A DNA stretch of 64,000 bases from Streptomyces bauhiniae. GTDB taxonomy: Bacteria > Actinomycetota > Actinomycetes > Streptomycetales > Streptomycetaceae. Every line of letters starts with the position of its first letter. Positions within the stretch are counted from its first letter, which is position 1. The notes under the pieces are model-generated. The model was not told the DNA's origin. It worked only from the letters and a program-made list of their open reading frames with translations, and did no database searches. The translations under genes and the position numbers were made by a program. Positions 29,931-42,152 of this stretch are shown here, in pieces. The DNA is taken from positions 62,001 to 126,000 of the forward strand of contig NZ_SRRT01000001.1 of NCBI RefSeq assembly GCF_004784475.1, read 5' to 3'.

Positions 29931-30769
29931 GCACACAGCTAGCCGCTTACTCGACCTCCACCGGAGAAGCGGTCCAGTTCTGGATTCTCGGCAGCGTCGC
30001 GGTGATCGGCGCCCTGTGCACCGTGCTCATGCGGCGCGCAGTGCACAGCGCGCTCTGTCTCGCCGGGACCATGATCATCCTGGCGGTGTTCTACCTCGCC
30101 AACGGCGCCTATTTCCTGGGGATCGTGCAGATCGTCGTCTACACGGGCGCGATCATGATGCTCTTCCTCTTCGTGGTGATGCTCGTCGGCGTGACCGCCG
30201 CGGACTCGCTGAAGGAGACCATCAGGGGCCAGCGCTGGCTGGCCCTGCTCTGCGGGCTCGGCTTCGGCGTCCTGCTGCTCGGCGGCATCGCCAACGCCTC
30301 GCTCACCCAGTTCAACGGCACCGGCCAGGCCAACGCGGGCGGGAACGTGGAGGGGCTGGCGACCCTCATCTTCACCAAGTACGTCTTCGCCTTCGAGCTG
30401 ACCGGCGCCCTGCTGATCACCGCCGCGATCGGCGCCATGGTGCTCACCCACCGCGAGCGCACCGAACGGGCCAAGACCCAGCGCGAGCTGGCGGCCGAGC
30501 GGGTCCGCGAGGGCAAGCACGTACCGCCGCTGCCCGCCCCCGGCGTCTACGCCCGGCACAACGCGGTGGACATCGCGGGCCTGCTGCCCGACGGCACCCC
30601 CGCCGAGCTGAGCGTCAGCCGGACGCTGCGCGAACGCGGTCAGATCCGGGATGTCTCCGCCCAGGCCCTCGGCGACCTCAAGGCGCTGGAGCAGCGCGCC
30701 GAGGACCGCCTGGAGCGCACGGAGAACGCACCGGCCACCTTCAAGCGGACGGAGGACGCGGCGCAGTGA
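29927..30769 (+). CDS. nuoJ: NADH-quinone oxidoreductase subunit J
   Basis: A 280-residue membrane subunit with five transmembrane helices in the first 170 or so residues, including the conserved [16 protein letters not shown] segment with the pi-bulge helix important for coupling. After the last helix a hydrophilic tail of about 110 residues ([11 protein letters not shown] onward) is present, much longer than in E. coli and probably cytoplasmic. Overlaps nuoI and nuoK by four bases each. Confidence 0.95.
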   Translation: MSTQLAAYSTSTGEAVQFWILGSVAVIGALCTVLMRRAVHSALCLAGTMIILAVFYLANGAYFLGIVQIVVYTGAIMMLFLFVVMLVGVTAADSLKETIRGQRWLALLCGLGFGVLLLGGIANASLTQFNGTGQANAGGNVEGLATLIFTKYVFAFELTGALLITAAIGAMVLTHRERTERAKTQRELAAERVREGKHVPPLPAPGVYARHNAVDIAGLLPDGTPAELSVSRTLRERGQIRDVSAQALGDLKALEQRAEDRLERTENAPATFKRTEDAAQ

Positions 30770-31065
30770 ACCCTGTCAACTACCTCTATCTCGCGGCCCT
30801 GTTGTTCACCATCGGCGCCACCGGCGTGCTGATCCGGCGGAACGCGATCGTGGTGTTCATGTGCGTGGAGCTGATGCTCAACGCCTGCAACCTCGCCTTC
30901 GTCACCTTCTCCCGGATGCACGGCAACCTCGACGGCCAGATCATCGCGTTCTTCACGATGGTCGTCGCCGCCGCGGAGGTCGTGGTGGGCCTGGCGATCA
31001 TCGTGTCGCTGTTCCGCACCCGCCACTCGGCCTCGGTCGACGACGCCAGCCTGATGAAGCTGTAA
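30766..31065 (+). CDS. nuoK: NADH-quinone oxidoreductase subunit K
   Basis: A 99-residue three-helix subunit. The conserved membrane glutamate of helix 2 is in [11 protein letters not shown], and the second in [11 protein letters not shown]; both take part in proton transfer. Standard length. GTG 30766 overlaps the nuoJ stop; nuoL starts 15 bases later. Confidence 0.97.
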   Translation: MNPVNYLYLAALLFTIGATGVLIRRNAIVVFMCVELMLNACNLAFVTFSRMHGNLDGQIIAFFTMVVAAAEVVVGLAIIVSLFRTRHSASVDDASLMKL

Positions 31066-31080
31066 GGGGTCGGAAGAATC

Positions 31081-33027
31081 GTGGAGAACCTGATCGCGCT
31101 GCTCATCGCGGCGCCCCTGCTCGGAGCCGTCGTGCTCCTGCTCGGCGGCCGGCGCCTGGACGCCGTCGGCCACTGGGTCGGCACCCTGCTGTCGACCGCC
31201 TCCTTCGTCATCGGCCTGGTCCTCTTCGCCGGGCTGCTCGGCAAGGACGCCGAACACCGCACCTGGACCCAGCACCTGTGGAGCTGGATCTCGGTCGGAA
31301 ACTTCCAGGCCGACGTCACCCTGCGGCTCGACCAGCTCTCGGTGACGTTCGTGCTGCTGATCACCGGCGTCGGCTCGCTGATCCACCTGTACTCCGTCGG
31401 GTACATGGAGCACGACGAGCGGCGCCGCCGCTTCTTCGGCTATCTCAACCTGTTCCTCGCGGCGATGCTCCTGCTGGTCCTCGCCGACAACTACCTGCTG
31501 CTGTACGTCGGCTGGGAGGGCGTGGGCCTCGCCTCGTACCTGCTGATCGGCTTCTGGCAGCACAAGCCCAGTGCCGCGACCGCCGCGAAGAAGGCGTTCC
31601 TGGTCAACCGGGTCGGTGACGTGGGCCTGTCCATCGCGATCATGCTGATGTTCACCACCTTCGGCACCTTCGCCTTCGGCCCGGTCCTGGAGCACGCGGG
31701 CGACGCGTCCGAGGGCCGGCTCACCGCGATCGGCCTGATGCTGCTGCTCGCCGCGTGCGGCAAGTCCGCCCAGGTGCCGCTGCAGTCCTGGCTCGGGGAC
31801 GCGATGGAGGGCCCGACCCCGGTCTCGGCCCTGATCCACGCGGCCACCATGGTCACGGCGGGCGTCTACCTCATCGTCCGCTCCGCCGCGATCTTCAACG
31901 GCGCCCCGGACGCGCAGCTCGTGGTTACCGTCGTCGGCGGGGTCACGCTGCTGTTCGGTGCGATCGTCGGTTGTGCCAAGGACGACATCAAGAAGGCGCT
32001 GGCCGGCTCGACCATGTCGCAGATCGGCTACATGGTCCTCGCGGCCGGCCTCGGCCCGATCGGCTACGTCTTCGCGATCATGCACCTGGTCACCCACGGC
32101 TTCTTCAAGGCGGGGCTGTTCCTCGGCGCCGGTTCGGTGATGCACGGCATGAACGACGAGGTCGACATGCGCAAGTACGGCGGCCTGCGGAAGTACATGC
32201 CGATCACCTTCATCACCTTCGGCCTCGGCTACCTCGCGATCATCGGCTTCCCGGGTCTGTCCGGCTTCTTCTCCAAGGACAAGATCATCGAGGCGGCGTT
32301 CGCCAAGGGCGGCACCGAGGGCTGGATTCTGGGCGGGGTGGCCCTGCTGGGCGCGGCGATCACCGCGTTCTACATGACGCGCGTGGTGCTGATGACGTTC
32401 TTCGGCGAGCCCCGCTGGAAGAACCAGCCGACGCGGTCCCCGGAGGCCCCGAGCGCCGAGCCCGCCGCCGAGCACCAGGGCGCGCACGGCGAGCCGCACC
32501 CGCACGAGTCTCCGCGGACGATGACGATCCCGATGATCGTGCTGGCCGTCGGCTCGGTCGCCGGCGGTGCCTTCTTCGACGTGGGCGACCGCTTCCTGCA
32601 CTGGCTGGAGCCGGTCACCGGGCACGCCGAGGGCCACTCCCCGCTGAGCGCGCTCACCGTCACCGGCGCCACCATGGTCTGCCTGGTCGTCGGCGTGGGC
32701 CTGGCCTGGGCGCAGTACGGCCGCAAGCCCGTACCCGTCGTCGCCCCGCGCGGCTCCGTGCTCACCCGCGCCGCCCGGCGCGACCTCTACCAGGACGACT
32801 TCAACCATGTCGTGCTGGTGCGCGGCGGCGAGCACCTGACGCGCTCGCTGGTCTATGTCGACCACACCCTGGTCGACGGTGTCGTCAACGGCTCGGCGGC
32901 CGGTTTCGGCGGCCTGTCCGGGCGGCTGCGCCGTGTCCAGAACGGCTTCGCCCGCTCCTACGCGGTCTCGATGTTCGGCGGCGCGGCCCTCCTGGTCGCC
33001 GCGACGCTGCTGATGAGGGCGGTCTGA
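31081..33027 (+). CDS. nuoL: NADH-quinone oxidoreductase subunit L
   Basis: A 648-residue antiporter-like proton-pumping subunit with about 16 transmembrane helices and the long lateral helix near the C-terminus. Family motifs: [18 protein letters not shown] (helix 5 region with the key glutamate), [18 protein letters not shown], and [11 protein letters not shown] histidine-rich loop ([13 protein letters not shown]) lies around residues 463-475. GTG start preceded by GGAAGAA. Confidence 0.97.
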   Translation: MENLIALLIAAPLLGAVVLLLGGRRLDAVGHWVGTLLSTASFVIGLVLFAGLLGKDAEHRTWTQHLWSWISVGNFQADVTLRLDQLSVTFVLLITGVGSLIHLYSVGYMEHDERRRRFFGYLNLFLAAMLLLVLADNYLLLYVGWEGVGLASYLLIGFWQHKPSAATAAKKAFLVNRVGDVGLSIAIMLMFTTFGTFAFGPVLEHAGDASEGRLTAIGLMLLLAACGKSAQVPLQSWLGDAMEGPTPVSALIHAATMVTAGVYLIVRSAAIFNGAPDAQLVVTVVGGVTLLFGAIVGCAKDDIKKALAGSTMSQIGYMVLAAGLGPIGYVFAIMHLVTHGFFKAGLFLGAGSVMHGMNDEVDMRKYGGLRKYMPITFITFGLGYLAIIGFPGLSGFFSKDKIIEAAFAKGGTEGWILGGVALLGAAITAFYMTRVVLMTFFGEPRWKNQPTRSPEAPSAEPAAEHQGAHGEPHPHESPRTMTIPMIVLAVGSVAGGAFFDVGDRFLHWLEPVTGHAEGHSPLSALTVTGATMVCLVVGVGLAWAQYGRKPVPVVAPRGSVLTRAARRDLYQDDFNHVVLVRGGEHLTRSLVYVDHTLVDGVVNGSAAGFGGLSGRLRRVQNGFARSYAVSMFGGAALLVAATLLMRAV

Positions 33028-33032
33028 TACCG

Positions 33033-34604
33033 ATGTCCTTTCCTCTGCTGACAGCGACAGCGCTGCTCCCCGCGCTCGGTGCGGTGGCCACGGCCGCCGT
33101 GCCGGCCCGGCAGCGCACCGCCGCCAAGTGGCTGGCCCTGCTGGTCTCCCTGGCCACGCTCGCGCTGGCGATCGTCGTCCTGGTCCGCTTCGACCCGGAC
33201 GGCGCCCGCTACCAGCTCACCGAGTCCCACTCCTGGATCAGGGACTTCGGGGTGCGCTACGAACTGGGCGTGGACGGCATCGCCGTGGCCCTGATCGGGC
33301 TGACCGCGCTGCTGATGCCGTTCATCGTGCTGGCGGGCTGGCACGACGCCGACCCCTTGGAGACGGGCAGCAGGCGGTGGCGGCCCACGCAGGGCTTCTT
33401 CGCGCTGATCCTGGCCGTCGAGGCGATGGTGATCATCTCCTTCGAGGCGACCGACGTCTTCGTCTTCTACATCTTCTTCGAAGCCATGCTGATCCCGATG
33501 TACTTCCTCATCGGCGGCTTCGGGGACCGGGCCCACAGCCAGGGCGAGGAGGCCGCGTCCACCCAGCGGTCGTACGCGGCGGTGAAGTTCCTCCTCTACA
33601 ACCTGGCCGGCGGTCTGATCATGCTGGCCGCGGTGATCGGGCTGTACGTGGTCGCCGGGAGCTTCAGCCTCCAGGAGATCGTCCAGGCGCGCGCCGACGG
33701 CTCGCTGACCATGGCGACCAGCACCGAACGCTGGCTGTTCCTCGGCTTCTTCTTCGCCTTCGCGGTGAAGGCGCCGCTGTGGCCGCTGCACACCTGGCTG
33801 CCCAACGCCATGCAGGAGTCCACCGCGCCGGTCGCGGTGCTCATCACGGCGGTGGTCGACAAGGTCGGCACCTTCGCCATGCTCCGCTTCTGCCTCCAGC
33901 TCTTCCCGGAGGCGTCGAAGTGGGCCACCCCGGTGATCCTGGTGCTGGCCCTGATCAGCATCGTCTACGGGGCGCTGCTCGCGGTCGGCCAGCGGGACAT
34001 CAAGCGGCTGGTGGCGTACGCGTCGATCTCGCACTTCGGCTTCATCGTGATGGGCATCTTCGCCATGACGACCCAGGGCCAGTCCGGCGCGACCCTCTAC
34101 ATGGTCAACCACGGCATCTCGACGGCCGCGCTGATGCTGGTCGCCGGCTTCCTGATCTCCCGGCGCGGCTCCCGGCTCATCGCGGACTACGGCGGGGTGC
34201 AGAAGGTCGCCCCGGTGCTCGCCGGCACCTTCCTGATCGGCGGCCTGGCGACCCTGTCGCTGCCCGGCCTTGCGCCGTTCGTCAGCGAGTTCCTGGTGCT
34301 GGTCGGCACGTTCAGCCGGTACCCGGTGATCGGGATCATCGCCACCGTCGGCATCGTGCTGGCCGCGCTGTACACGCTGGTGCTGTACCAGCGCACGATG
34401 ACCGGCCCGGTGAAGCCCGAAGTCTCGGCGATGCCCGACCTGAGGGTGCGTGAGGTGCTGGTGGTGGCGCCGCTGATCGTTCTGCTGGTCTTCCTCGGCG
34501 TCTATCCGAAGCCGCTGACCAGCATCGTCGACCCGGCGGTCAAGCAGACCATGTCCGATGTCCAGCAGAAGGACCCCAAGCCCGCGGTGGAGGCGGCCAA
34601 GTGA
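33033..34604 (+). CDS. nuoM: NADH-quinone oxidoreductase subunit M
   Basis: A 523-residue antiporter-like subunit, homologous to NuoL and NuoN, with about 14 helices. Conserved elements include F-Y-I-F-F-E-A-M-L-I-P-M-Y-F-L-I-G (key glutamate in helix 5), the lysine helix near K-A-P-L-W-P-L-H-T-W-L-P and K-R-L-V-A-Y-A-S-I-S-H-F-G-F. ATG 33033 follows the nuoL stop by five bases, and the stop overlaps nuoN by four. Confidence 0.97.
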   Translation: MSFPLLTATALLPALGAVATAAVPARQRTAAKWLALLVSLATLALAIVVLVRFDPDGARYQLTESHSWIRDFGVRYELGVDGIAVALIGLTALLMPFIVLAGWHDADPLETGSRRWRPTQGFFALILAVEAMVIISFEATDVFVFYIFFEAMLIPMYFLIGGFGDRAHSQGEEAASTQRSYAAVKFLLYNLAGGLIMLAAVIGLYVVAGSFSLQEIVQARADGSLTMATSTERWLFLGFFFAFAVKAPLWPLHTWLPNAMQESTAPVAVLITAVVDKVGTFAMLRFCLQLFPEASKWATPVILVLALISIVYGALLAVGQRDIKRLVAYASISHFGFIVMGIFAMTTQGQSGATLYMVNHGISTAALMLVAGFLISRRGSRLIADYGGVQKVAPVLAGTFLIGGLATLSLPGLAPFVSEFLVLVGTFSRYPVIGIIATVGIVLAALYTLVLYQRTMTGPVKPEVSAMPDLRVREVLVVAPLIVLLVFLGVYPKPLTSIVDPAVKQTMSDVQQKDPKPAVEAAK

Positions 34605-36250
34605 GCGCAGCAGCCGTCCACAGCCTGTGGACAACGGCGGCCGATCCGATCTCGAAGATCGACGCGCCGAAGATCGAATACGGACAATTGTCGCCGACGC
34701 TGATCGTCTTCGGCGCCGCCCTCATCGGGGTGCTCGTCGAGGCGTTCGTACCGCGCCGCTCCCGCTACTACGCCCAGGTGTTCGTCTCCGCCGTCGCGCT
34801 GTGCGCCGGCTTCGCCGCGGTCGTCGCGCTCGCGGCGGGCGGGTACGGCACGACCAAGGCGCACATCGCGGCCATGGGCGCGGTCGCGGTGGACGGTCCG
34901 GCGCTGTTCCTTCAGGGCACGATCCTGCTGGCCGCGCTGGTCGGCCTGTTCACCTTCGCCGAGCGGCGCCTCGACCCGGCGGCGCACGGCAACCGGGTCG
35001 ACTCCTTCGCGGCGCAGGCCGCCTCCGTACCGGGCGGTGAGGGGGAACAGGCGGCGGTGAAGGCCGGGTTCACCACCACCGAGGTGTTCCCGCTGCTGCT
35101 CTTCGCGGTGGCGGGCATGCTGGTCTTCCCCGCGGCGAACGACCTGCTGACGCTGTTCGTCGCCCTGGAGGTGCTCTCCCTCCCCCTGTACCTGCTGTGC
35201 GCGCTGGCCCGCCGCAAGCGGCTGATGTCGCAGGAGGCCGCGGTCAAGTACTTCCTGCTGGGCGCGTTCGCCTCGGCGTTCACCCTGTTCGGCATCGCCC
35301 TGCTGTACGGCTACGCGGGCTCGGTGTCCTACGCGCGCATCGCGCAGGTCGTGGACGGCACGGTCAGCGGGGTCGACCCGGCGCTCGCGGACACCATGGG
35401 CAACGACGCGCTGCTGCTGATCGGCATGGCGCTGCTGGTGATGGGCCTGCTGTTCAAGGTGGGCGCGGTGCCGTTCCACATGTGGACCCCGGACGTGTAC
35501 CAGGGCGCCCCGACCCCGGTGACCGGCTTCATGGCGGCCGCGACCAAGGTGGCCGCGTTCGGCGCGCTGCTGCGGCTGCTGTACGTGGTGCTGCCGGGGC
35601 TGCGCTGGGACTGGCGGCCGGTGATGTGGGGCGTGGCGATCGTCACCATGCTGGCCGGCGCGATCGTCGCGATCACCCAGACCGACATCAAGCGGCTGCT
35701 GGCGTACTCGTCCATCGCGCACGCGGGCTTCATCCTCGCCGGTGTGATCGCGACGACGGAGGACGGGGTCTCGGCGGTCCTCTTCTACCTCGCCGGGTAC
35801 TCCTTCGTGACGATCGGCGCCTTCGCCGTGGTCACCCTGGTCCGCGACGCGGGCGGCGAGGCGACGCACCTCTCCCAGTGGGCGGGCCTCGGCCGCCGCT
35901 CACCCCTGGTCGCCGCGGTCTTCGCCGTCTTCCTGCTCGCCTTCGCCGGCATCCCGCTGACCAGCGGCTTCGCGGGGAAGTTCGCGGTCTTCCGGGCGGC
36001 TGCGGAGGGCGGCGCGGCTCCCCTGGTCGTGGTCGGCGTGATCTCCTCGGCCATCGCCGCCTTCTTCTACATCCGCGTCATCGTCCTGATGTTCTTCAGC
36101 GACCCCCAGCCCAACGGCCCCACGGTCGCGGTCCCCTCCCCCCTGACCATGACCGCCATCGCGGTGGGCGTGGCGGTGACGGTGGTGCTGGGCGTGGCGC
36201 CGCAGTACTTCCTGGATCTGGCGGGGAGCGCGGGGGTGTTCGTCCGCTGA
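34601..36250 (+). CDS. nuoN: NADH-quinone oxidoreductase subunit N
   Basis: A 549-residue antiporter-like subunit and last gene of the operon, with about 14 helices. It carries L-F-V-A-L-E-V-L-S-L-P-L-Y-L-L (helix 5 glutamate), F-K-V-G-A-V-P-F-H-M-W-T-P-D-V-Y-Q-G-A-P-T and K-R-L-L-A-Y-S-S-I-A-H-A-G-F. The N-terminal extension of about 20 residues (A-A-A-V-H-S-L-W-T-T-A) precedes helix 1. A hairpin terminator follows ten bases after the stop. Confidence 0.97.
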   Translation: MSAAAVHSLWTTAADPISKIDAPKIEYGQLSPTLIVFGAALIGVLVEAFVPRRSRYYAQVFVSAVALCAGFAAVVALAAGGYGTTKAHIAAMGAVAVDGPALFLQGTILLAALVGLFTFAERRLDPAAHGNRVDSFAAQAASVPGGEGEQAAVKAGFTTTEVFPLLLFAVAGMLVFPAANDLLTLFVALEVLSLPLYLLCALARRKRLMSQEAAVKYFLLGAFASAFTLFGIALLYGYAGSVSYARIAQVVDGTVSGVDPALADTMGNDALLLIGMALLVMGLLFKVGAVPFHMWTPDVYQGAPTPVTGFMAAATKVAAFGALLRLLYVVLPGLRWDWRPVMWGVAIVTMLAGAIVAITQTDIKRLLAYSSIAHAGFILAGVIATTEDGVSAVLFYLAGYSFVTIGAFAVVTLVRDAGGEATHLSQWAGLGRRSPLVAAVFAVFLLAFAGIPLTSGFAGKFAVFRAAAEGGAAPLVVVGVISSAIAAFFYIRVIVLMFFSDPQPNGPTVAVPSPLTMTAIAVGVAVTVVLGVAPQYFLDLAGSAGVFVR

Positions 36251-36259
36251 ACCCTGTTC

Positions 36260-36294
36260 CTGGGTCCGGTCTCCTCCGAGGGGGCCGGACCCAG
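36260..36294. terminator. Terminator of the nuo operon
   Basis: A perfect 10-base inverted repeat, CTGGGTCCGG (36260-36269) and CCGGACCCAG (36285-36294), with a 15-base loop, lies between nuoN and the convergent minus-strand gene ending at 36311. It can serve both directions. Confidence 0.8.
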
Positions 36295-36310
36295 TTGCGT
36301 GCGGGGACCG

Positions 36311-37159
36311 CTACTCGCCCCTCTCCCACCAGCTCTCGAACCGTCGTACGTGCTCGTCGACGCGTTCGCCCACGGTCAGCATGGTCTGGTAGACGCGCGA
36401 CGGATCGCCGTCCGCCGGGATGGTCTCGTAGCTGATGGCCCGGTCGAAGACGACGAAGTTCTTGACCGCCTCCCGCTGCTCCCAGGACTCCAGCGTGGAC
36501 AGCACCAGTACCCGGATCTCGAAGCCCAGGCTCCGCTGCCAGGACCGCAGCTCCTCCACACCGGCGTCGAGGTCCGCCGGGGTGCCGAGGATGAGCAGCC
36601 GCCGTACCCGGACTCCGCGTGACACCGCCTGCTCCTGGGCGGTCACGTAGTGGCGGCCGGGGTCGGTCCCCCAGAAGTCCCGGTCGACCGAGGTGCTTGC
36701 CGCGTCGATGGACGCCCCCGCGCAGCGGGCCAGCCCCAGCAGCCAGTCGCGGTCCTCGCCCGGGTAGTCCGCGTGGTTGCCCCGCAGGTCCTCCATCAGG
36801 TTGGCCAGCCGCCGTACCTCGGCCCGGACGAACGTGTACAGCAGGTCGGGGCGGCCGGGTTCGAGTGCGGCGACGTTCCGCGCCAGGCGGGTGACCTCGC
36901 CGGAGCCCACGGGTGAGGTGTCCAGCCGGGAGATCAGCCGGGTCGTGTCGTTGAAGCCGGTGAGGCCGTCGTCCAGCCGCCGTTCGAAGTCCGCGAGCTG
37001 CTGGACGATGAGGGTCGCCCCGGCGATGAACACGGACAGGGTGATCTTCCAGATCTCGGGCTGGTCCGTGAGGTTGGTGATCAGATAGGTCATGCCGCCC
37101 AGCAGGGCGGTGACGGCGACTCTTACGACTACTTCGGATATCCGGCGCGTCCGCCGCAT
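36311..37159 (-). CDS. Two-helix membrane-anchored protein of unknown function, last gene of the SCO2521-type cassette
   Basis: A 282-residue protein I do not recognise with certainty. Two transmembrane helices (about 8-28 and 35-53; V-A-V-T-A-L-L-G-G-M and I-T-L-S-V-F-I-A-G-A) anchor it. A helical linker (about 54-130) follows. The C-terminal domain (about 150-275) alternates strands and helices: W-G-T-D-P-G-R-H-Y, G-V-R-V-R-R-L-L-I-L-G, F-E-I-R-V-L-V-L-S-T and N-F-V-V-F-D-R-A-I-S-Y-E. This resembles the phospholipase-D-like folds of Streptomyces proteins that lack HKD residues, but that is a guess. It lies 13 bases after the SCO2521-like gene and was probably co-transcribed. Confidence 0.6.
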   Translation of the reverse strand: MRRTRRISEVVVRVAVTALLGGMTYLITNLTDQPEIWKITLSVFIAGATLIVQQLADFERRLDDGLTGFNDTTRLISRLDTSPVGSGEVTRLARNVAALEPGRPDLLYTFVRAEVRRLANLMEDLRGNHADYPGEDRDWLLGLARCAGASIDAASTSVDRDFWGTDPGRHYVTAQEQAVSRGVRVRRLLILGTPADLDAGVEELRSWQRSLGFEIRVLVLSTLESWEQREAVKNFVVFDRAISYETIPADGDPSRVYQTMLTVGERVDEHVRRFESWWERGE

Positions 37160-37172
37160 GGCTCCCCCGGTG

Positions 37173-38168
37173 TCACTGTCGACGACGATGCTGACGTGGG
37201 CGCCGGGAGGTGCGTCGCGGCCCGCCGGGGACGCCCGTGCCCGGCTGCGAGTGGAGAATCAGCAGGTCACGGACCCGCTGGGCGAGCGACTGCCACTGGC
37301 GGGTGAACCCCGGCGTCCGCTCCAGCGCCTCCCACAGCGGCAGGAGCCGGGGGTCCGGCCGGGCCGCCGGCATCCACAGGTGCAGCAGATGAGCGGCGGC
37401 CGGGCGCAGGAGTTCGTCCGGCGCGCTGCCGGGCGGGGCCTCGTCCAGCAGGGCGGTCAGGACCGTCAGCAGCCAGTCGTGCAGCGCGAGGTCCGCGCAG
37501 AAGGCGGCGATGACGGACGGCTCGATCCCGGCGGGCAGCCGCAGTTCCACCGTCCGGGGTCCGTCGCCGGCCAGGGTGAAGCGGACGGCGGGCGCGGGGG
37601 ACCCGTCGGCGGGCCGCAGCGCCACCCACCGCAGCCGGGTGCGCGGGGTGGGCAGGGGCGGCCGGTGGTCGAGCAGCGGATGGCCGAGGACCTCGGTGAG
37701 CAGCCCCTCCGCGATCAGACCCAGGTCCAGTTCGTCCGGGCGGCACGCGGTGAGGAGCCCCTGGGCCACGGCCGGTTCGGGGAGCTTGCCCAGCGGTTCG
37801 ACCACGCCCGGCCGCGCGAGGTAGTGCCACCACGGCCGACGGCTGCCGGGGCCCAGGAGGGGCACGCTGGTGAAGGCGCCCACCTGGACGACCCGTCCCT
37901 CGGTGACCGAGGCGCGGGAGACCACCGTGCCGACGGCGCGGATCTTGGTGCCGTCGGCGGTGGGGAGGGCGCAGTCGACGCCGGTGAGCAGGGGAGGGGA
38001 CTGCGCGTGGCGGTCGGGGCGCGCGGAGAGCGTGACGGGTTCCCCGCGGCGCAGGCCCAGCAGCCGGGCGGTGTCCTCGGCGGACAGCGGCCGGGACGCG
38101 GGCAGCAGGCAGGTCCGCACCTCGCCGCAGCGGAGCACCACCGGCGCCGGGCTCGGGGCGGTCGCCAT
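37173..38168 (-). CDS. SCO2521-family protein
   Basis: A 331-residue protein resembling the SCO2521 family, one of a set of Streptomyces families usually encoded side by side (SCO2521 to SCO2525) whose function is not known. Readable features are an N-terminal beta-rich half (V-V-L-R-C-G-E-V-R-T-C-L-L-P, R-R-G-E-P-V-T-L-S) and a helical C-terminal half, with a strongly basic tail (R-R-T-S-R-R-P-R-Q-H-R-R-R-Q). No signal peptide, membrane helix or catalytic motif is obvious. ATG 38168 comes one base after the stop of the preceding gene, so translation is coupled. Family assignment is from memory of sequence pattern. Confidence 0.7.
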   Translation of the reverse strand: MATAPSPAPVVLRCGEVRTCLLPASRPLSAEDTARLLGLRRGEPVTLSARPDRHAQSPPLLTGVDCALPTADGTKIRAVGTVVSRASVTEGRVVQVGAFTSVPLLGPGSRRPWWHYLARPGVVEPLGKLPEPAVAQGLLTACRPDELDLGLIAEGLLTEVLGHPLLDHRPPLPTPRTRLRWVALRPADGSPAPAVRFTLAGDGPRTVELRLPAGIEPSVIAAFCADLALHDWLLTVLTALLDEAPPGSAPDELLRPAAAHLLHLWMPAARPDPRLLPLWEALERTPGFTRQWQSLAQRVRDLLILHSQPGTGVPGGPRRTSRRPRQHRRRQ

Positions 38169-38169
38169 G

Positions 38170-39117
38170 TCAGGGGCCGGGGTAGAAGACGTAGCCGGCG
38201 CGTTCGGCGACCGAGGCGGGCAGGTCGATGCCCTCGTCGGCGGCGCGCCGCGAGGTCTGCGCGAGGGCTTCGGGGTCCACGTCGGTCTGGTCGAGGACGA
38301 CCATGACGGCGTGCTCGACGGGCAGGAACCGGTACGGCAGCAGGGAGCAGGTGCGGTAGGCGGCGAAGGGCTCGGCGGCGGTGTTCACCTGGAGCAGCGC
38401 CGGGAGTTCGTCCCAGTCGCCGGGCAGGGTCCGCCCGTCCCACAGGGCGGGCCGCAGGACCGGCGAGCCGTCGTGCCGCAGCAGCCCGAGGCGGAGCAAC
38501 TGCCATACGGCGGCCAGGAACGCGCAGGACCAGGTGCGCACCGGGCCCTCGTCGTCCCAGAGTTCGGTGTCCAGGAACACCGAGTGCCGCCGGGCCAGGG
38601 TCTCCTCGGGCGGCTGCCAGGTCTCGTGGCCCACCAGGCCGGTGGGGCCGCGCCTGCCGTTGGCGAGCCAGCCGGTCCGGCGGGCCGGCGGCCGTCCGCC
38701 GTTGCTGCCCGGCGGGGGCGACTCGACCAGCCGGTCCGCCACGGAGCGGGCCAGTTCGAAGCCGTCGGCCACCGCGCAGCCGGACTCCCGGACCAGGTAG
38801 TCGATGGTCAGGCCCGCACGGGCGGCCTCCGCGAGCAGCGGCGGCACCACGTCGGCGGGGGAGGAGAACCGGGAGAAGTAGTCGTCGATCAGGAAGCAGG
38901 TGCTGATCCGGGGCCGGCGTCCGGCTGTTCCCACCGCGGCGGACGCGACCGCGGCGTCCGCCCAGGGGCGGGCGAGGGCGAAGTGCTCGCGCAGCCGGTC
39001 CGGTCCGCCTTCGAAGTCCTCCAGATAGAGGTGGCCTATCTCCAGCGAGAGATGGGCCAGCGGAACGGACTGGGTGCGCGGCTCCGCCGTGGTCTCACGG
39101 AACACGTCCTCGATCAC
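38170..39117 (-). CDS. SCO2522-family protein
   Basis: A 315-residue protein resembling the SCO2522 family. Visible pattern: V-P-L-A-H-L-S-L-E-I-G-H-L-Y near residues 18-31, T-C-F-L-I-D-D-Y-F with paired aspartates, I-D-Y-L-V-R-E-S-G-C, and V-F-L-D-T-E-L-W-D-D-E-G-P-V-R-T-W-S-C. The acidic D-D-Y-F and D-T-E-L-W clusters could be metal or catalytic sites, but no enzyme class is evident. It stands 22 bases after the methyltransferase gene and is coupled to the SCO2521-like gene. No membrane segment is seen. Confidence 0.7.
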   Translation of the reverse strand: MIEDVFRETTAEPRTQSVPLAHLSLEIGHLYLEDFEGGPDRLREHFALARPWADAAVASAAVGTAGRRPRISTCFLIDDYFSRFSSPADVVPPLLAEAARAGLTIDYLVRESGCAVADGFELARSVADRLVESPPPGSNGGRPPARRTGWLANGRRGPTGLVGHETWQPPEETLARRHSVFLDTELWDDEGPVRTWSCAFLAAVWQLLRLGLLRHDGSPVLRPALWDGRTLPGDWDELPALLQVNTAAEPFAAYRTCSLLPYRFLPVEHAVMVVLDQTDVDPEALAQTSRRAADEGIDLPASVAERAGYVFYPGP

Positions 39118-39139
39118 GCATCCCCCAGGTGCTCGTCGG

Positions 39140-39931
39140 CTAGCGGGTGTCGTCCCGGCGCCGGCCGCAGGCCAGGATCATTCCCAGGTAGCCTTCGCGC
39201 AACGCATGGCCGTCGTGCAGGCGCGTGATCGTCAGGTCGTCCGCCGCGTACGGGGCGAGGCTCGCGGCCACCGCCCGTTCGTCCACGCTGCACGAGGGAA
39301 AGAAGTGACCGCCCACGCGATAGCCCCGTGAACCCGCCATGAAGGCGGCGGCGAAGGGCGCGCCGGGGAGCAGCGACTCGACGAAGCGCCGTACACCGTC
39401 CCGGAACACGTCGGGGGAGTCCGTCATGGACTCGGCGGTGAAGAACATGGTCCCGATGCCCCAGCGCCCCTCGGGCAGCAGGAACAGGTCCCCGTGCTCG
39501 ACGCGGGCGCTCGCGCCCAGGCTGCCGCGCGGATCGGTGATCTCCCGGTACGGGCCGGCGGTGTTCAGCACGTCCCAGAACGCGTCCCAGCTCTCCGGAT
39601 AGCCGCCGGTGTGCCGCTCGAGCCACGCGATGTTGGCCGGGGAGAGGTCGAGCAGGGTGATCTCCGCACACCAGGGGAGCAGCATCAGGGCGGGGTACAG
39701 GTTCGGCCCGGAACCTACGTCGATGCCCGCGCGGGCGGACAGCGCGTCGTGACGCTCGAAGTGCCGACGGAAGAAATCACCACATATGCGCATGATCGAC
39801 GCGTCGTCCACATGCAGTCGGCTGTAGTTCGCATCGACGTACGCCGCCGGATCGAAGGCATCCCAGAGAGGTGCTCCGACGACCTCGACGGCAGGGATCT
39901 CCGCCGCGTCACGCGTGCTTCGCTGATCCAT
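39140..39931 (-). CDS. SCO2525-family SAM-dependent methyltransferase
   Basis: A 263-residue methyltransferase resembling the SCO2525 family and, more loosely, NNMT/PNMT/TEMT-like enzymes (Y-V-D-A-N-Y near 31-36, then [12 protein letters not shown] at 69-80 as the SAM loop, and [11 protein letters not shown]). It ends with [13 protein letters not shown]. First gene of a four-gene minus-strand operon with the SCO2522- and SCO2521-like genes. Its substrate is unknown. ATG 39931 has only a weak site (GGAAG directly before it). Confidence 0.78.
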   Translation of the reverse strand: MDQRSTRDAAEIPAVEVVGAPLWDAFDPAAYVDANYSRLHVDDASIMRICGDFFRRHFERHDALSARAGIDVGSGPNLYPALMLLPWCAEITLLDLSPANIAWLERHTGGYPESWDAFWDVLNTAGPYREITDPRGSLGASARVEHGDLFLLPEGRWGIGTMFFTAESMTDSPDVFRDGVRRFVESLLPGAPFAAAFMAGSRGYRVGGHFFPSCSVDERAVAASLAPYAADDLTITRLHDGHALREGYLGMILACGRRRDDTR

Positions 39932-40153
39932 CTTCCGAGAGTAGGGGGACCGGGGCGCCCCGGTCCGGCCCGTCCCGATCACGGCCTCTTTTCGCCGTGG
40001 GGCTGTCCGTATTTCGTCCCACGAGGATTCCGAGGGGGCAGGGTGGGGCCTGTGGAAAACTCCGGGTCTGTCCGTGGCGGCGCCTATGGTGGAGGCGGTG
40101 GTCGAGGGACGGCGCACGGGTGTGGCGATGAGTGGGACAGGTGGATCAGCGAG

Positions 40154-42142
<1,989 letters not shown>

Positions 42143-42152
42143 CCGGCAGGGC

